Source: JACRBE01 sp964429005 (GTDB taxonomy: Bacteria > Chlamydiota > Chlamydiia > Chlamydiales > JACRBE01). From it: 54,605 nucleotides of DNA. The notes below the pieces were generated by a model. That model worked only from the letters and a program-made list of their open reading frames with translations, searched no databases and was not told where the DNA came from. The stretch lies in assembly GCA_964429005.1 (NCBI GenBank), contig CAYSAJ010000011.1, positions 1-54,605 on the forward strand, in the 5' to 3' direction. The translations under genes were made by a program, and so were the position numbers. Shown in pieces: positions 1-9,385 of the stretch (positions within the stretch are counted from its first letter, which is position 1; each line of letters opens with the position of its first letter).

Positions 1-86
1 TCGCATTAAATTCCATGCACATATAGGGAAATCGCCTTTTTTTTATTATTCTCTTCAGTTAGTATGGATATTTTTTTGGAATTTTT

Positions 87-1280
87 ATGAGTCAAAAGTT
101 TTTTTCATCCATTCTAAGAGGGTCGTCACTGATTGCTGGAACGGCGGTGGGCGCTGGAATGCTGGCTCTCCCTGTATCGAGCGGCGCTGGGGGGTTTATC
201 CCTTCTAGTATTGTATATCTCCTATGTTGGCTCTTTAGCATGACAACGGGATTGCTTTTTTTTGAGATCATTCGGAAAATGCCAGAAGGTACAAATATCA
301 TTTCTCTATCAAAGCATTATTTGGGAAGTTCAGCGCAGTATGTAGCTTGGTGCCTCTACATCTTTTTGTTTTATTGCTTAACGGTCGCCTATATCACTGT
401 CGGTGGTACTATTTTTAGTAAATTTCTTCCTTTTGGAGATCCTCAGCTTATAGGCACTCTTTGTTTTACATTGATTTTTGGCTCAATTGTCTATGTAGGA
501 ACTAAGTGGGTAGATAGAGTGAATGTTTTTCTCATGGCAGGACTCATCATATCTTACTTTTTCTTTGTCTTTTTAGGTCTTCCTCATGTCAATAAAGCCC
601 TTTTGACTCACAGCTCTTGGAAGGAGGCTTTTATTGCCCTTCCGATTATTTTTACGGCTTTTAGCTTTCAAGGTTTGATTCCGAGTTTATCTTCCTATTT
701 TCGGCATAACAGAACCATTATGAGAAGTTCCATTATCATCGGTTCTATCATTCCGTTTTTGATTTACATCATTTGGGACTTGCTCATTAAAGGAATCGTT
801 CCGGTGGAAGGTGCTCATGGCCTTTTAGCCGCTCAAACTTATGGGCAAACTGCTGTGGAGCCATTGCAGTATTATTTAGGAAGCTCCGAGGTATATATCA
901 TCGGGCAGTTTTTTGCTTTTTTTGCTTTAACAACATCGTTTTTCGGCGTGACACTTCCTCTTGTTGATTTTATGGCAGATGGCCTTAAAATGAAGAAAGA
1001 GGGTGGATCAAGAGTTTTTCTTGTTCTGCTTGTTTATTTGCCACCACTTCTTATTTCGATCACAAATCCCACGGTCTTTTTTAAGGCGCTCAATTTTGCG
1101 GGTGGGATAGGTTGTGTGTTTCTTTTAGGACTTATGCCGATCTTAATGACATGGTCAGGAAGATATCGTAAAAAAGAGCCCATTACAACCTATGAAGTGC
1201 CAGGCGGAAAAATCATACTAGTAATTTTGCTATTGTTTATCGTCTTTGAAGTGATCTTGACGCTAAAAGCCATTTTCTAA
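87..1280 (+). CDS. tyrP: Aromatic amino acid permease (TyrP/Mtr-like)
   Basis: A 397-residue integral membrane protein, probably a proton-coupled tyrosine/tryptophan importer of the hydroxy/aromatic amino acid permease family. The N-terminal signature SLIAGTAVGAGMLALP (residues 14-29) is the family's unwound first helix. About eleven hydrophobic segments follow, and the length matches the family. Chlamydiae typically carry one or more tyrP copies and import aromatic amino acids from the host, which fits this setting. The ATG start follows a weak TTGG-type ribosome site. The 3' end overlaps the convergent ankyrin-like gene by 18 bp. Substrate (Tyr versus Trp) cannot be told from sequence alone. 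Confidence 0.9.
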   Translation: MSQKFFSSILRGSSLIAGTAVGAGMLALPVSSGAGGFIPSSIVYLLCWLFSMTTGLLFFEIIRKMPEGTNIISLSKHYLGSSAQYVAWCLYIFLFYCLTVAYITVGGTIFSKFLPFGDPQLIGTLCFTLIFGSIVYVGTKWVDRVNVFLMAGLIISYFFFVFLGLPHVNKALLTHSSWKEAFIALPIIFTAFSFQGLIPSLSSYFRHNRTIMRSSIIIGSIIPFLIYIIWDLLIKGIVPVEGAHGLLAAQTYGQTAVEPLQYYLGSSEVYIIGQFFAFFALTTSFFGVTLPLVDFMADGLKMKKEGGSRVFLVLLVYLPPLLISITNPTVFFKALNFAGGIGCVFLLGLMPILMTWSGRYRKKEPITTYEVPGGKIILVILLLFIVFEVILTLKAIF

Positions 1281-3179
1281 CCAATTATCCGGTCTGGCTT
1301 CAATAAAGCAAAGGGCGCATCCCGTCCAAGCAATAGTGGCTTCCCGCCTTCTGAACCAAGCAAAATTTCTAGCTGACATGAGGGCAAAATCAACAGCTCC
1401 ATTCATCCTATCGCTTGTCACCGCTATTTGCTCTGCAAGAGCTAGACCTCTAATTTCGCCTTCATCGGCGGGAGCTCTTTCTCTTCTTTGTATGTGAACC
1501 ACTCGTGTCTCAACGTCCGCTCTAGTGTGCGCTAGAAAAGGTATGATTGAATGAATGGGATCAGTGCGAAGCGGGGAGTCTACTTGGTCTCTTGCTCTTA
1601 TGAAAGTTTCAAGGGATGGTCGATGCCTAAGGTAGAGGGATAAGACAAACAAGCAAGCTCCAAGCTGACGAACTGCAGCGGGTCTTTCTTCTAGGGAACC
1701 TCTCAAGAATGCCCTATCAAGATTCCCCGCCGTAAATTCAAACAGATCTCTTGTATCATAATCTGATAAATGTTCATGAAGATGAGTGGAAATGAAAACA
1801 GCAGTTTCTGGGTGGCTTCTTAGACCAGTCCTAAGGCATATTGCATCATTAAATCCGCTGGGGTGGATCCTCCCCTTAGGATTGGCTCCTCTTGATATAA
1901 GGAACCTTGCAACCTCAATTTTATTTTTTCTTAAGGCACCCTCCAAAAGAAGGGTAAGCCTATCAGGATGATGAGGGTGGTTTTCTAAGTAGTTAGAAAG
2001 AAATTCCAGGTTACCTGAATCGATTAATAGAAGTCTGATAACATCATGAATGATAGAATCTAGTTCTAAAATAGACCTTTGCATCGAAATTTGATGGGTT
2101 CTTTTGATGGGGTCGGAGGATAAAGGGGTACGGCAAAATATGTCATTCATGAAGGTACGATACTTAGTATTACCGATTGAACAGAAATAAGGATTTCTTC
2201 TTCCGCTTTTTAAAGTCGTGATCAAGGAGGTAAAGAGTGCCGGATTGGTTTGATAGAATGCGATTTTCAAACCTTGTACCATTTGATCATTATTAACATC
2301 CGAAGTCATACCATTAGCAAAATCCAAATGTCCCTTATAGCAGGCAATTTGAAAAATCAGGGGGTTATGCTGTAGTCTTTCTTTTCTTAATATTGACGAG
2401 GCTTGGACCAGATCATCTTTTAGAAGAGCTAATGCGCATCTTTTTTCCGCGCTTGATGAAAAGGCCTGAGGATGATTGAGCAGGTAGGAAATAATATCTT
2501 CTCTTTGGAATTGAATAGCAGTTTCTAGCAAATATTCCCTCATTGCCACATAGAAAGAGTCCCGGGTGATGGGTGTTCCAAGTCTTCGTTCAGTGGTAGA
2601 ATCCATAAGAAATAGGGGATTAGAATAAGACATGTGATCCAGAATCATTTTCACCTTAGGCATGGGTGCATCCTTGAAAAGGATAGGAACATTTTCTCGA
2701 AATGCCGCAAAAGAAAAAGGCTTTTCACTAGCTAGGGAGAGAGGAGCAGCTTCAGCAAGGTTAATTGTAGAAGTACCACTTGGGTCATACCACACTTGAT
2801 TGGTCAGGTTCATATGCATCCGAGTAAATATCTGAGCAATTGAAACGCCAAATATATAACCTACACGCCAAATCGTATCATAAAGATAGGTGGGAGCCTT
2901 GAGTAAGTTCGTATGCTGTACATAGAATTTGACAAAAGGAGCCTGATTATCGAAAGCGCGAACTACAAGGGCAGGGACGGCAAGAAGTATTCCTAGAGCA
3001 ATACGGGCAGTCAGTTCAATGACTCCGCCGACTGCTAAGGCGTTCATGACAACAAAATGAAGGGGGCTTTTCCAGAGGTTATGAGCTACATGGTCAAAAT
3101 CAGAATTAATAATAATTTTTTGACGAAAATCTATAGCTGCCTGGGCGAATAAAGGAATGTTTTTATAACCTATTTCCAT
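1263..3179 (-). CDS. Ankyrin-like repeat protein with hydrophobic N-terminus (paralogue A)
   Basis: A 638-residue protein of unknown function. Residues about 5-20 (IPLFAQAAIDFRQ) lead into a hydrophobic stretch at roughly 35-75 containing GGVIELTARIALGILLAVPAL, with a further hydrophobic patch near 105-120. The body is helical with degenerate ankyrin-like units, for example VARFLISRGANPKGR and ISYLLNHPQAF. The C-terminus carries NFAWFRRREATIAW. The adjacent gene at 3277-5256 shares the N-terminal pattern, the repeat body and the C-terminal motif, so the two are tandem paralogues. Hydrophobic N-terminus plus ankyrin-like body suggests a membrane-associated or host-directed protein; this is inference. 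It overlaps tyrP by 18 bp at the 3' ends. Confidence 0.8.
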   Translation of the reverse strand: MEIGYKNIPLFAQAAIDFRQKIIINSDFDHVAHNLWKSPLHFVVMNALAVGGVIELTARIALGILLAVPALVVRAFDNQAPFVKFYVQHTNLLKAPTYLYDTIWRVGYIFGVSIAQIFTRMHMNLTNQVWYDPSGTSTINLAEAAPLSLASEKPFSFAAFRENVPILFKDAPMPKVKMILDHMSYSNPLFLMDSTTERRLGTPITRDSFYVAMREYLLETAIQFQREDIISYLLNHPQAFSSSAEKRCALALLKDDLVQASSILRKERLQHNPLIFQIACYKGHLDFANGMTSDVNNDQMVQGLKIAFYQTNPALFTSLITTLKSGRRNPYFCSIGNTKYRTFMNDIFCRTPLSSDPIKRTHQISMQRSILELDSIIHDVIRLLLIDSGNLEFLSNYLENHPHHPDRLTLLLEGALRKNKIEVARFLISRGANPKGRIHPSGFNDAICLRTGLRSHPETAVFISTHLHEHLSDYDTRDLFEFTAGNLDRAFLRGSLEERPAAVRQLGACLFVLSLYLRHRPSLETFIRARDQVDSPLRTDPIHSIIPFLAHTRADVETRVVHIQRRERAPADEGEIRGLALAEQIAVTSDRMNGAVDFALMSARNFAWFRRREATIAWTGCALCFIEARPDNWLENGF

Positions 3180-3201
3180 ATAATCCTTGTCTTTGAGTGG
3201 A

Positions 3202-3207
3202 ATTATA
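3202..3207 (-). promoter_or_regulatory. Candidate -10 element (TATAAT)
   Basis: On the minus strand TGATATAATT places a perfect TATAAT hexamer 23-28 nt before the ATG at 3179. The surrounding spacer is very AT-rich and I see no clear -35. The position matches that of similar elements before other putative effector genes here. Confidence 0.4.
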
Positions 3208-3276
3208 TCAAATTAATAATATTAACAGTTGGAAAATTTAGAAATTAATTATATAAAAATTTATTTAATTTTTACC

Positions 3277-5256
3277 CTAATTGGAATTTTCTCCCTTTCG
3301 TGAAGAGACCCAGGCTATGGTAGCAGGCCCTCTTCTTATCCAGGCTAGTTTTCCTGATTGGACTCCAACTTCAGGGAGTAAAGACGTTCTGAAGGCCCTT
3401 TCAAGGTCGGCTTTCATTTGTTCTCCAGCAGCAGCTATAAACGATTCCAATTCCTCCTTGGGCAAGGTATCAGAGTATCCGATTAAACTTTTCATGGTTT
3501 TTATCACTTGTTGGGCAGAAGGACGGAAGACGCTAAAGGGGACAATCGTCCCTGCCGGAAGATCTTTCGTAGTATCCAAGATAGTTATAGACCTCTCGCC
3601 TAAAATAGGCTGAACACTAGATCGATAGGAAGTAACATGAGGGTTAGCAAACGTAATAATTTCAGAGGATCTTTCCCAAACAAGAGCTAGACCAAGACTC
3701 GCCATTTCTAAAGCATTTGCTGGGGAAGGAGAGGATAATCTATAGGCCCTTCTGAGAATTTCATAGATTCCTCTTTGCAAAATATCAGTGGTTCCCTCAA
3801 CAGAAAGACCTTTTTGAATCAGGAACCACAACGAGTTGTAGCGCAGGTGTTCAAAGGCAACCTGTAGAGGAGAGTGTGTTCTCTTTCCTATGGGACTGTT
3901 AAGGCTCCCGTCAACATGAGCCCCCATCTTCAGAAGGAATTCAGCCATAGGGGTGTTCTCTTGAGCAACAGCAAGTTCAAATAGACCTTGGACAATATTG
4001 TATTTTTGAGCTCCTATTTGGTAAAACTCAGGATTTGAAAAAACTGGGTTTCTCGTTCTTAATTGGGATACAAGGCCTAGAACCTTCCCTGGAGATCTTG
4101 CTAAGAAATGATTCAAGATTAAGAAAAATGCATTGATAAATTTACCCTCATAAATCCCTGCATCGATAATGCTTTTAGAGAGATCAAGAGCCAGCAAAAG
4201 GAAGTTTTGTATTTGTGATGGAGTTCGGACAAAATCCATCAATAGAGTGTTAAGAACTACTTCATGACCCATGCGGATAGCGATGTCTATACCTAACTCG
4301 ATGTGCTGGGCGTCTAGCGCCCGGGGGATTGAAGCAATCAGATGTGGGTGAGTCGATAAAATATGTGATATGCTTTGAACTAAAGGCCCATTTCCCTTGT
4401 ATACTGCGATTATAAATGCTAAGAAAAAATACTTCTGGAATTCCATAGGATGATATTCCAGCATATTTGCTACATCAGCAGTTTTTTTATCCCAAACTCT
4501 TTTAACGAAATATCGATGGTATTCATCGTCGAATGAATACGGATGGTCAAGGATCAATTCTATAACTTCATCATTCCGATTATTCATGGCGATCTTAATG
4601 AGATCATCTCGACGATGTAAAAAAGTCGTAGGATCTAAAACCGCTAATCGATCCAAAACGGGTTTTGCAAGTATCGGATGGGCAAAAAGAGAATGGAGAT
4701 GATCAAGCAGTTCTGTTGTTGATGGTTCAAAGCGAAGTATATCGCGTGTATCCCTTGCTGTCATATGACTTAAAGCTCTCGCTCTTGGGCGTGTAATCAA
4801 ATTTTCAAGATCGTGGGTATGGGCTATTGTAGCTGCTATTCTTTGCTCTAAATGCCTTCTTGCGCCCCCTCTTTCTCCTGAAGTCACAAGGTTGATCGTA
4901 GGCATGAAAAATATCTGAGCTACTGCAACGTAAATCATTTTAATCATTCGCTCTAATGAACCATAGGCATAAGGAGGAATTTGCCGTGGAGTGGGAGTGT
5001 AGCGCACTATAGCTCCTAAGCAGCGATGCCTTCTAGAGCATCTCCTATCTGCCGTAGTTGCGAGCATAACTAATACGCTCAGAGCTAAAATGGTAATGGT
5101 CTCGATACTACCAAATCCTACTAGCGCACCCATGACCACCAAGTTTAGTGGGGCCTTCCAAATTCGATGAGCTGAGTGAGCGGTACTTGGATGGTATACA
5201 GTATTTTGGCGAACAGTTATTGCTGTCTGAGCAAAAGTTGGAATTATATGACTCAT
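3277..5256 (-). CDS. Ankyrin-like repeat protein with hydrophobic N-terminus (paralogue B)
   Basis: A 659-residue protein paralogous to the downstream neighbour. The N-terminus IPTFAQTAITVRQ is followed by WKAPLNLVVMGALVGFGSIE and a hydrophobic run to about residue 68, then a Cys/Arg-rich patch (DRRCSRRHRC). A second hydrophobic patch (IYVAVAQIFF) lies near residue 115. The body has ankyrin-like helices, best seen in MAEFLLKMGAHVDGSLN and SLWFLIQKGLSV. The C-terminal motif KLAWIRRGPATIAW matches paralogue A. It is separated from paralogue A by 97 bp of AT-rich DNA containing a candidate -10, so each may have its own promoter. Function unknown; a secreted or membrane-anchored host-interaction protein is plausible. 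Confidence 0.8.
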   Translation of the reverse strand: MSHIIPTFAQTAITVRQNTVYHPSTAHSAHRIWKAPLNLVVMGALVGFGSIETITILALSVLVMLATTADRRCSRRHRCLGAIVRYTPTPRQIPPYAYGSLERMIKMIYVAVAQIFFMPTINLVTSGERGGARRHLEQRIAATIAHTHDLENLITRPRARALSHMTARDTRDILRFEPSTTELLDHLHSLFAHPILAKPVLDRLAVLDPTTFLHRRDDLIKIAMNNRNDEVIELILDHPYSFDDEYHRYFVKRVWDKKTADVANMLEYHPMEFQKYFFLAFIIAVYKGNGPLVQSISHILSTHPHLIASIPRALDAQHIELGIDIAIRMGHEVVLNTLLMDFVRTPSQIQNFLLLALDLSKSIIDAGIYEGKFINAFFLILNHFLARSPGKVLGLVSQLRTRNPVFSNPEFYQIGAQKYNIVQGLFELAVAQENTPMAEFLLKMGAHVDGSLNSPIGKRTHSPLQVAFEHLRYNSLWFLIQKGLSVEGTTDILQRGIYEILRRAYRLSSPSPANALEMASLGLALVWERSSEIITFANPHVTSYRSSVQPILGERSITILDTTKDLPAGTIVPFSVFRPSAQQVIKTMKSLIGYSDTLPKEELESFIAAAGEQMKADLERAFRTSLLPEVGVQSGKLAWIRRGPATIAWVSSRKGENSN

Positions 5257-5283
5257 AATTAAATAATTTTTTTTTACAATTTA

Positions 5284-5289
5284 ATTATA
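5284..5289 (-). promoter_or_regulatory. Candidate -10 within the TAATTATAAC element
   Basis: TAATTATAAC at 5282-5291 reads GTTATAATTA toward the gene starting at 5256, with TATAAT 28-33 nt before the ATG. The same ten bases occur at 23075-23084 and 46091-46100 at similar distances from other minus-strand starts. Confidence 0.45.
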
Positions 5290-5352
5290 ACTACAATTGA
5301 GAAAAAATAAAAACACCAATAATTTTTTATTTATATAATTTTGATTTTGAGG

Positions 5353-5382
5353 TTGAAAACGTTTTGTTTTGTTTAGTAAAAT
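5353..5382 (+). promoter_or_regulatory. Sigma70-type promoter for the kinase-like gene
   Basis: TTGAAA (5353-5358) and TAAAAT (5377-5382) are separated by 18 bp, a good match to the housekeeping consensus. Transcription would start near 5389, just upstream of the coding region. It faces away from the divergent promoter at 5284-5289. Confidence 0.5.
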
Positions 5383-5412
5383 TTATGAAATAAATCTATA
5401 TTGAAAGTGATT

Positions 5413-6969
5413 ATGACTATTAAAAATTTTTTTTCTGGGTTTTGCGATACCACCTCTTTCTTACCTCTTGATGATTCTAGAAAAAAGATATACTTTATTC
5501 AAGAAGATGGGGTCGAATTTGACCCTTTAAAAAAAATCTTTGAAGATGAGGAATCAAAACGCAGTCTTCTATTGCTAGGAAAAGGAGCGTTAATTAAAGC
5601 TGGCGCAGCTGAAATTATACCTTTGGCAGGAATTTCTCTAGCAAGATCTGATGGTTCTGCAGAATCTAAAAAACATCACTCTATTTGCGAATTACCTGTT
5701 TCAGATGAAGAATGTTTAGCTATGTCTATAGCTTTTCAAAATTCATCAGTCTTCTTTTTAGGAGTTTATGCACAAGAAAAAGAAGAAATTGTTCGTAGTA
5801 TGTCAGTTCGCCTCATTCAAGCTAAAAATTTTCTAATGGCTAAGCTCGATTCGACCGAAGGAGAAAAACCCCAAGTTGTCAAGGTTTCAGGAAAAACAAG
5901 CCCTTACCTTAGGCTTGTTAGTTCTGTTGCTAGAAAAACTTTGGCAGTTTCAGTGAGTCTTTATGACACAGGGCATGTTGTTTATTCTTTTGGAAGAGGA
6001 TTTGTACTAGAAGGTGGGGTAAAAAAGGTTACCTTTAAACTTCTTTCTGGCCTTGAGTCCCCACAAATGTTTGAAACTATTGCAAAATTGACTGTAGGGA
6101 TTATTGAAGGATTTAGATCAACCCCGAGAAAAATTGCCAATTTTTTACGTGGAGTTCGAATCTGTGAAGAGCTCTGTCATCCAAACATAGCTTCTCCCTT
6201 ATGGAAATTAGAAAGGAGGTCTGTTGCTTTTTCTCTTGTTGGTGGGTCCCTTCCCGTGATCTATATGAAAGCCTTGCCACCATTAGATTTTATCCTTCAA
6301 AAGCTTAAGCTTAAAAGTGCAAAAAGAAATTTAGCAAAAAATATAGAAATCGTTTTCGACCTTTTGGGTCTTTTAGAAGTAATAACAGCTACATGCGCTT
6401 ATATCAGCCAAAAAGGATACTTACATAACGATTTAAAGACTGATAACATTTTAGTCGCTATCAATCAAGAGGCTGGGAGGACAACCTATTCTCCAATAAT
6501 CACAGATTTTGATTTCGCTTGCACAAAAGAAGAAGCAGACAGAGGAGATTTCAGAAACAGTGGTTCACCTGGATTTTTTTTGCCGGGACAATATAGAAGT
6601 GATTGTTCTGATATATATGCTCTTGGCAAGGTATTTGCGGAAGTAATCGATGATTTTTTAAAGGCAATTAGGATTTGTGATTTTGCTACAAAGGAAGAAA
6701 CTTTAGCTCGATTTTTAGGATGTGTAGCTAAATTCGACTCTTTGAAACAAAAAATGACAAAAACAACTGTTGAAGAAAGCCCAGCCACTGCTTCAGAAAT
6801 TGTTCCACCAGGATCGATTAGGTACGCAAACGAGGAAATGACATATCCACTGATACTAGAACATCTTGCCTTGATTAAAGCCGAACTAAGAAAAACGTTT
6901 GGTTTTAGCAACGAAAAGAAAGGTGAGGGTGCCTCAGGAGGAGCTGCGGGAGGCGCCGGGGCGAAATAA
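5413..6969 (+). CDS. Protein-kinase-like protein (divergent Ser/Thr kinase fold)
   Basis: A 518-residue protein with a recognisable eukaryotic-type kinase core in its second half. There is a possible glycine loop SFGRGF near 192-197, HPNI after a helix C-like segment near 256, the catalytic loop HNDLKTDN at about 338-345 (Asp, Lys and Asn present), a DFD in place of DFG near 365, and SDIYALGKVFAEV as helix F. The first ~170 residues match nothing I recognise, and the C-terminus ends in a Gly/Ala-rich tail. Core catalytic residues are kept, so it may be active; the DFG change makes this uncertain. A TTG at 5401 in frame is an alternative start, but ATG 5413 has the better upstream AAAG. It lies beside two ankyrin-like genes and could be a host-directed effector kinase (inference). 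Confidence 0.8.
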   Translation: MTIKNFFSGFCDTTSFLPLDDSRKKIYFIQEDGVEFDPLKKIFEDEESKRSLLLLGKGALIKAGAAEIIPLAGISLARSDGSAESKKHHSICELPVSDEECLAMSIAFQNSSVFFLGVYAQEKEEIVRSMSVRLIQAKNFLMAKLDSTEGEKPQVVKVSGKTSPYLRLVSSVARKTLAVSVSLYDTGHVVYSFGRGFVLEGGVKKVTFKLLSGLESPQMFETIAKLTVGIIEGFRSTPRKIANFLRGVRICEELCHPNIASPLWKLERRSVAFSLVGGSLPVIYMKALPPLDFILQKLKLKSAKRNLAKNIEIVFDLLGLLEVITATCAYISQKGYLHNDLKTDNILVAINQEAGRTTYSPIITDFDFACTKEEADRGDFRNSGSPGFFLPGQYRSDCSDIYALGKVFAEVIDDFLKAIRICDFATKEETLARFLGCVAKFDSLKQKMTKTTVEESPATASEIVPPGSIRYANEEMTYPLILEHLALIKAELRKTFGFSNEKKGEGASGGAAGGAGAK

Positions 6970-6975
6970 ATAGAA

Positions 6976-7431
6976 CTATTTAAAGTTTTTTGTCAGAAAA
7001 GCCTCTTTCCAATGATAGAGTTCTAGAAGGCCACTTGGGTCTTTCCCCAAGACCGTATAGGCCATATAGAGAGCTTCTACGGTAGCAAGGCCTCTATCTG
7101 GCTCATCACACCCTGTTTGACGCCTTGGGTAGGCTGTTTGGATGGTTTTGGGAAGGGTCCGATGAATGAAAGTCTGCTTCGAAGTGGCGTATCGATACAT
7201 CACCTCTGCGTAATTCCAAGTTCCGTCAATCAGAAAAAGGCCATAGTCTCTATCCTTTTCAGAAAGCTCCTCCCCTTCCATCGAAAGAATCATGTAATGT
7301 TCCATAGGGGGTAGAGGATGTTTGGGATAGGTAAGAAAAAGAAGGTCTTCCCTGGTTTCAAGACCCCTTAAAGAACATTTAGCAAGATTCTCCTTACGAT
7401 GGCGTAAGATGATTGTGGGCTTAGTCATCAT
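6976..7431 (-). CDS. DTW-domain protein (TapT/Tsr3-like aminocarboxypropyltransferase)
   Basis: A small protein of about 151 residues with the DTW-type motif LIDGTWNYAEVM and a later GLATVEALYMAY helix. Both are landmarks of the DTW/Tsr3 superfamily, whose members transfer the 3-amino-3-carboxypropyl group of SAM to uridine in tRNA or rRNA. It lies directly after uvrD and overlaps its 3' end by 11 bp, so it is probably the last gene of an operon with rpmH, rnpA and uvrD. An upstream in-frame TTG (7440) and a second ATG (7428) are alternative starts. Shorter than typical DTW proteins (about 200 residues): the usual N-terminal cysteine cluster is not evident. RNA target unknown. Confidence 0.65.
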   Translation of the reverse strand: MMTKPTIILRHRKENLAKCSLRGLETREDLLFLTYPKHPLPPMEHYMILSMEGEELSEKDRDYGLFLIDGTWNYAEVMYRYATSKQTFIHRTLPKTIQTAYPRRQTGCDEPDRGLATVEALYMAYTVLGKDPSGLLELYHWKEAFLTKNFK

Positions 7432-9385
7432 AGCTCGCAAAAGGCTCCGGAAAGTTCCATGATCCTACTTTAATAAGATCTTTGGGAATCTCAAATAGAA
7501 ACCGCGAGGGATTCGATGGGACTTGCTTCCCATGCTTTTTTCGTGAGCGACACATGCTGAGCGTGAGATATTTTTTTGCCCTTGTCATCCCCACATAAAA
7601 AAGACGTCTTTCTTCTTCAAGCTTTTCCGCTGTTTGGTTTTTCTCATGAGGAATAAGATGATCTTCTAAGCCGACGAGAAAGCAGGCTTCAAATTCAAGA
7701 CCCTTGGCGCTATGAAGGGTCATGAGTTGAATCCGATCGCCAAAGTTGCCTTGTTTTTTTCGTTGATATTTGTCGCTGTCAAGCATGGTTTCTGAAAGAA
7801 ATTCATAGAGACTACGACCTGGATTGTCTTCTTCAAAGGTGGTAAGCATTTCTCCGACTAGAGCAACGTTTTCCCAGCGGAATTCTTGGGCTTTGTCACT
7901 TTTCACTTCTGCTTCAATCATTTCTTTGTAGCTAATTTCTTCGATAAGCCACTTATAAGCATCTTTAAAAGAATCACTCTCAAACCTTCTGCGCGCCTCT
8001 TGTAGAAGAAGAACAAATCTTCCAATCCCTTCTTTAGCTTGGCTCGTCAGATCAAGCTCATAATGCCCTTTTTGTATGCCTATGAGAACTTCCCAGAGAG
8101 ATATCGATTTCTTCCTGTTGAAAGCAGTAAGAGTTTCTAACGTTTTGGCAGAAATCCCCCGTCGAGGGTAATTGATGATTCTTAGCAGTGCTTCTTGGTC
8201 TTTAGGATTTGTAATCGCTTTAAGATAAGCAATCATATCCTTGACTTCAGCTCTTTCATAAAATTCTGTTCCTTGGACAACTTGATAAGGAATGCCCCGA
8301 ACCCAATCAACGCCCTTTTGCCAAACTGCTTGGAGAAGTTTTGTTTCAAAGGGACGAGAAAGTGTATTGGAGCGGTAAAGGATGGCCATATCAGACCACT
8401 CAAGACCTAGTTTTGCTTTAAGGTCAATCATCCGCATTATGACTGCATCTGCTTCATCTTCTTCAGTGGGGGCATGAAAAAGGTGGACTTTGTTGCCAGA
8501 GTGGGCTTTGCTCCAAAGAGTTTTGTCGTAGCGACCCTTGTTATTTTGAATGACACTATTTGCAGCTTTCAAAATTGTCGGCGTGGAGCGATAATTTTGC
8601 TCGAGTTTGATCATAGACTGGTAGGGAAACTCAAGGATGTTTTTAATGTCAGCTCCTCTCCAGCTGTAGATCGATTGATCATCATCACCTACAACACAGA
8701 GATTCTTATAGCGAGAGGAGAGCATCTGGGCGAGCTCATACTGCTTTTGGTTGGTGTCTTGATACTCATCAATCATGATAAATTGATACCGATCTTGTTC
8801 AGCTGAGAGAATTTCAGGATGTCTAGTGAAGAGATCTAAGGTAAGCTCAATCAGACCATCAAAATCTACCGCATTATAAGATTTAAGAAGGGAGAAGAGC
8901 TCCTCTTGGATCTTAGTAACGACATTAGGAGTAACACCTTCGAGCTCTTTATCCCCTTTAATCATCAAAAAAAGATCGTCAAGGCCAGGAAAATGATCAC
9001 TTTCTTTGCTCTCCTGTTTAATCAAAGAATTGAGGACCCTTTTGATGTCTTTTTCATCATAGATGCTGAACTGATTGGTATAGCCAAGATGGTGAATTTC
9101 TCGTTTGAGCAAATGAAAGCAATAACTATGAAATGTGCAAAGAGTGACTTCTTCTGCTCTTTCTTTGCCGATCGATTTGGCAAGCCTAGACCTCATTTCA
9201 GCCGCTGCTTTGTTAGTAAATGTAAGACCTAAGATTTGAGATGGGTTTACTTGGGCTTGCGTGATTAAATACGCAATTCTAGAAATAATTACAGAGGTCT
9301 TACCACTACCTGCGCCAGCAAGAACAAGTACACGGCCGTGGGTAGATTCCACCGCGAGTTTTTGTTGTTCATTCAGATGTTTCAT
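7421..9385 (-). CDS. uvrD: UvrD/PcrA/Rep family 3'-5' DNA helicase
   Basis: A superfamily 1A helicase of 654 residues. In order it shows AGAGSGKT (Walker A, motif I), LTFTNKAAAEM (Ia), MIDEYQDT (II), GDDDQSIYSWRGAD (III), EQNYRSTPTIL (IV), MTLHSAKGLEFE (V) and FYVGMTRAK (VI). This is the full UvrD/PcrA/Rep set, acting in excision repair and replication-fork maintenance. It is somewhat shorter than E. coli UvrD (720 residues), with a reduced C-terminal tail. I chose ATG 9385; an in-frame TTG lies two codons earlier. It overlaps the 3' end of rnpA by 17 bp and precedes the DTW-domain gene, an unusual neighbourhood for a helicase. Confidence 0.93.
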   Translation of the reverse strand: MKHLNEQQKLAVESTHGRVLVLAGAGSGKTSVIISRIAYLITQAQVNPSQILGLTFTNKAAAEMRSRLAKSIGKERAEEVTLCTFHSYCFHLLKREIHHLGYTNQFSIYDEKDIKRVLNSLIKQESKESDHFPGLDDLFLMIKGDKELEGVTPNVVTKIQEELFSLLKSYNAVDFDGLIELTLDLFTRHPEILSAEQDRYQFIMIDEYQDTNQKQYELAQMLSSRYKNLCVVGDDDQSIYSWRGADIKNILEFPYQSMIKLEQNYRSTPTILKAANSVIQNNKGRYDKTLWSKAHSGNKVHLFHAPTEEDEADAVIMRMIDLKAKLGLEWSDMAILYRSNTLSRPFETKLLQAVWQKGVDWVRGIPYQVVQGTEFYERAEVKDMIAYLKAITNPKDQEALLRIINYPRRGISAKTLETLTAFNRKKSISLWEVLIGIQKGHYELDLTSQAKEGIGRFVLLLQEARRRFESDSFKDAYKWLIEEISYKEMIEAEVKSDKAQEFRWENVALVGEMLTTFEEDNPGRSLYEFLSETMLDSDKYQRKKQGNFGDRIQLMTLHSAKGLEFEACFLVGLEDHLIPHEKNQTAEKLEEERRLFYVGMTRAKKYLTLSMCRSRKKHGKQVPSNPSRFLFEIPKDLIKVGSWNFPEPFASYDD

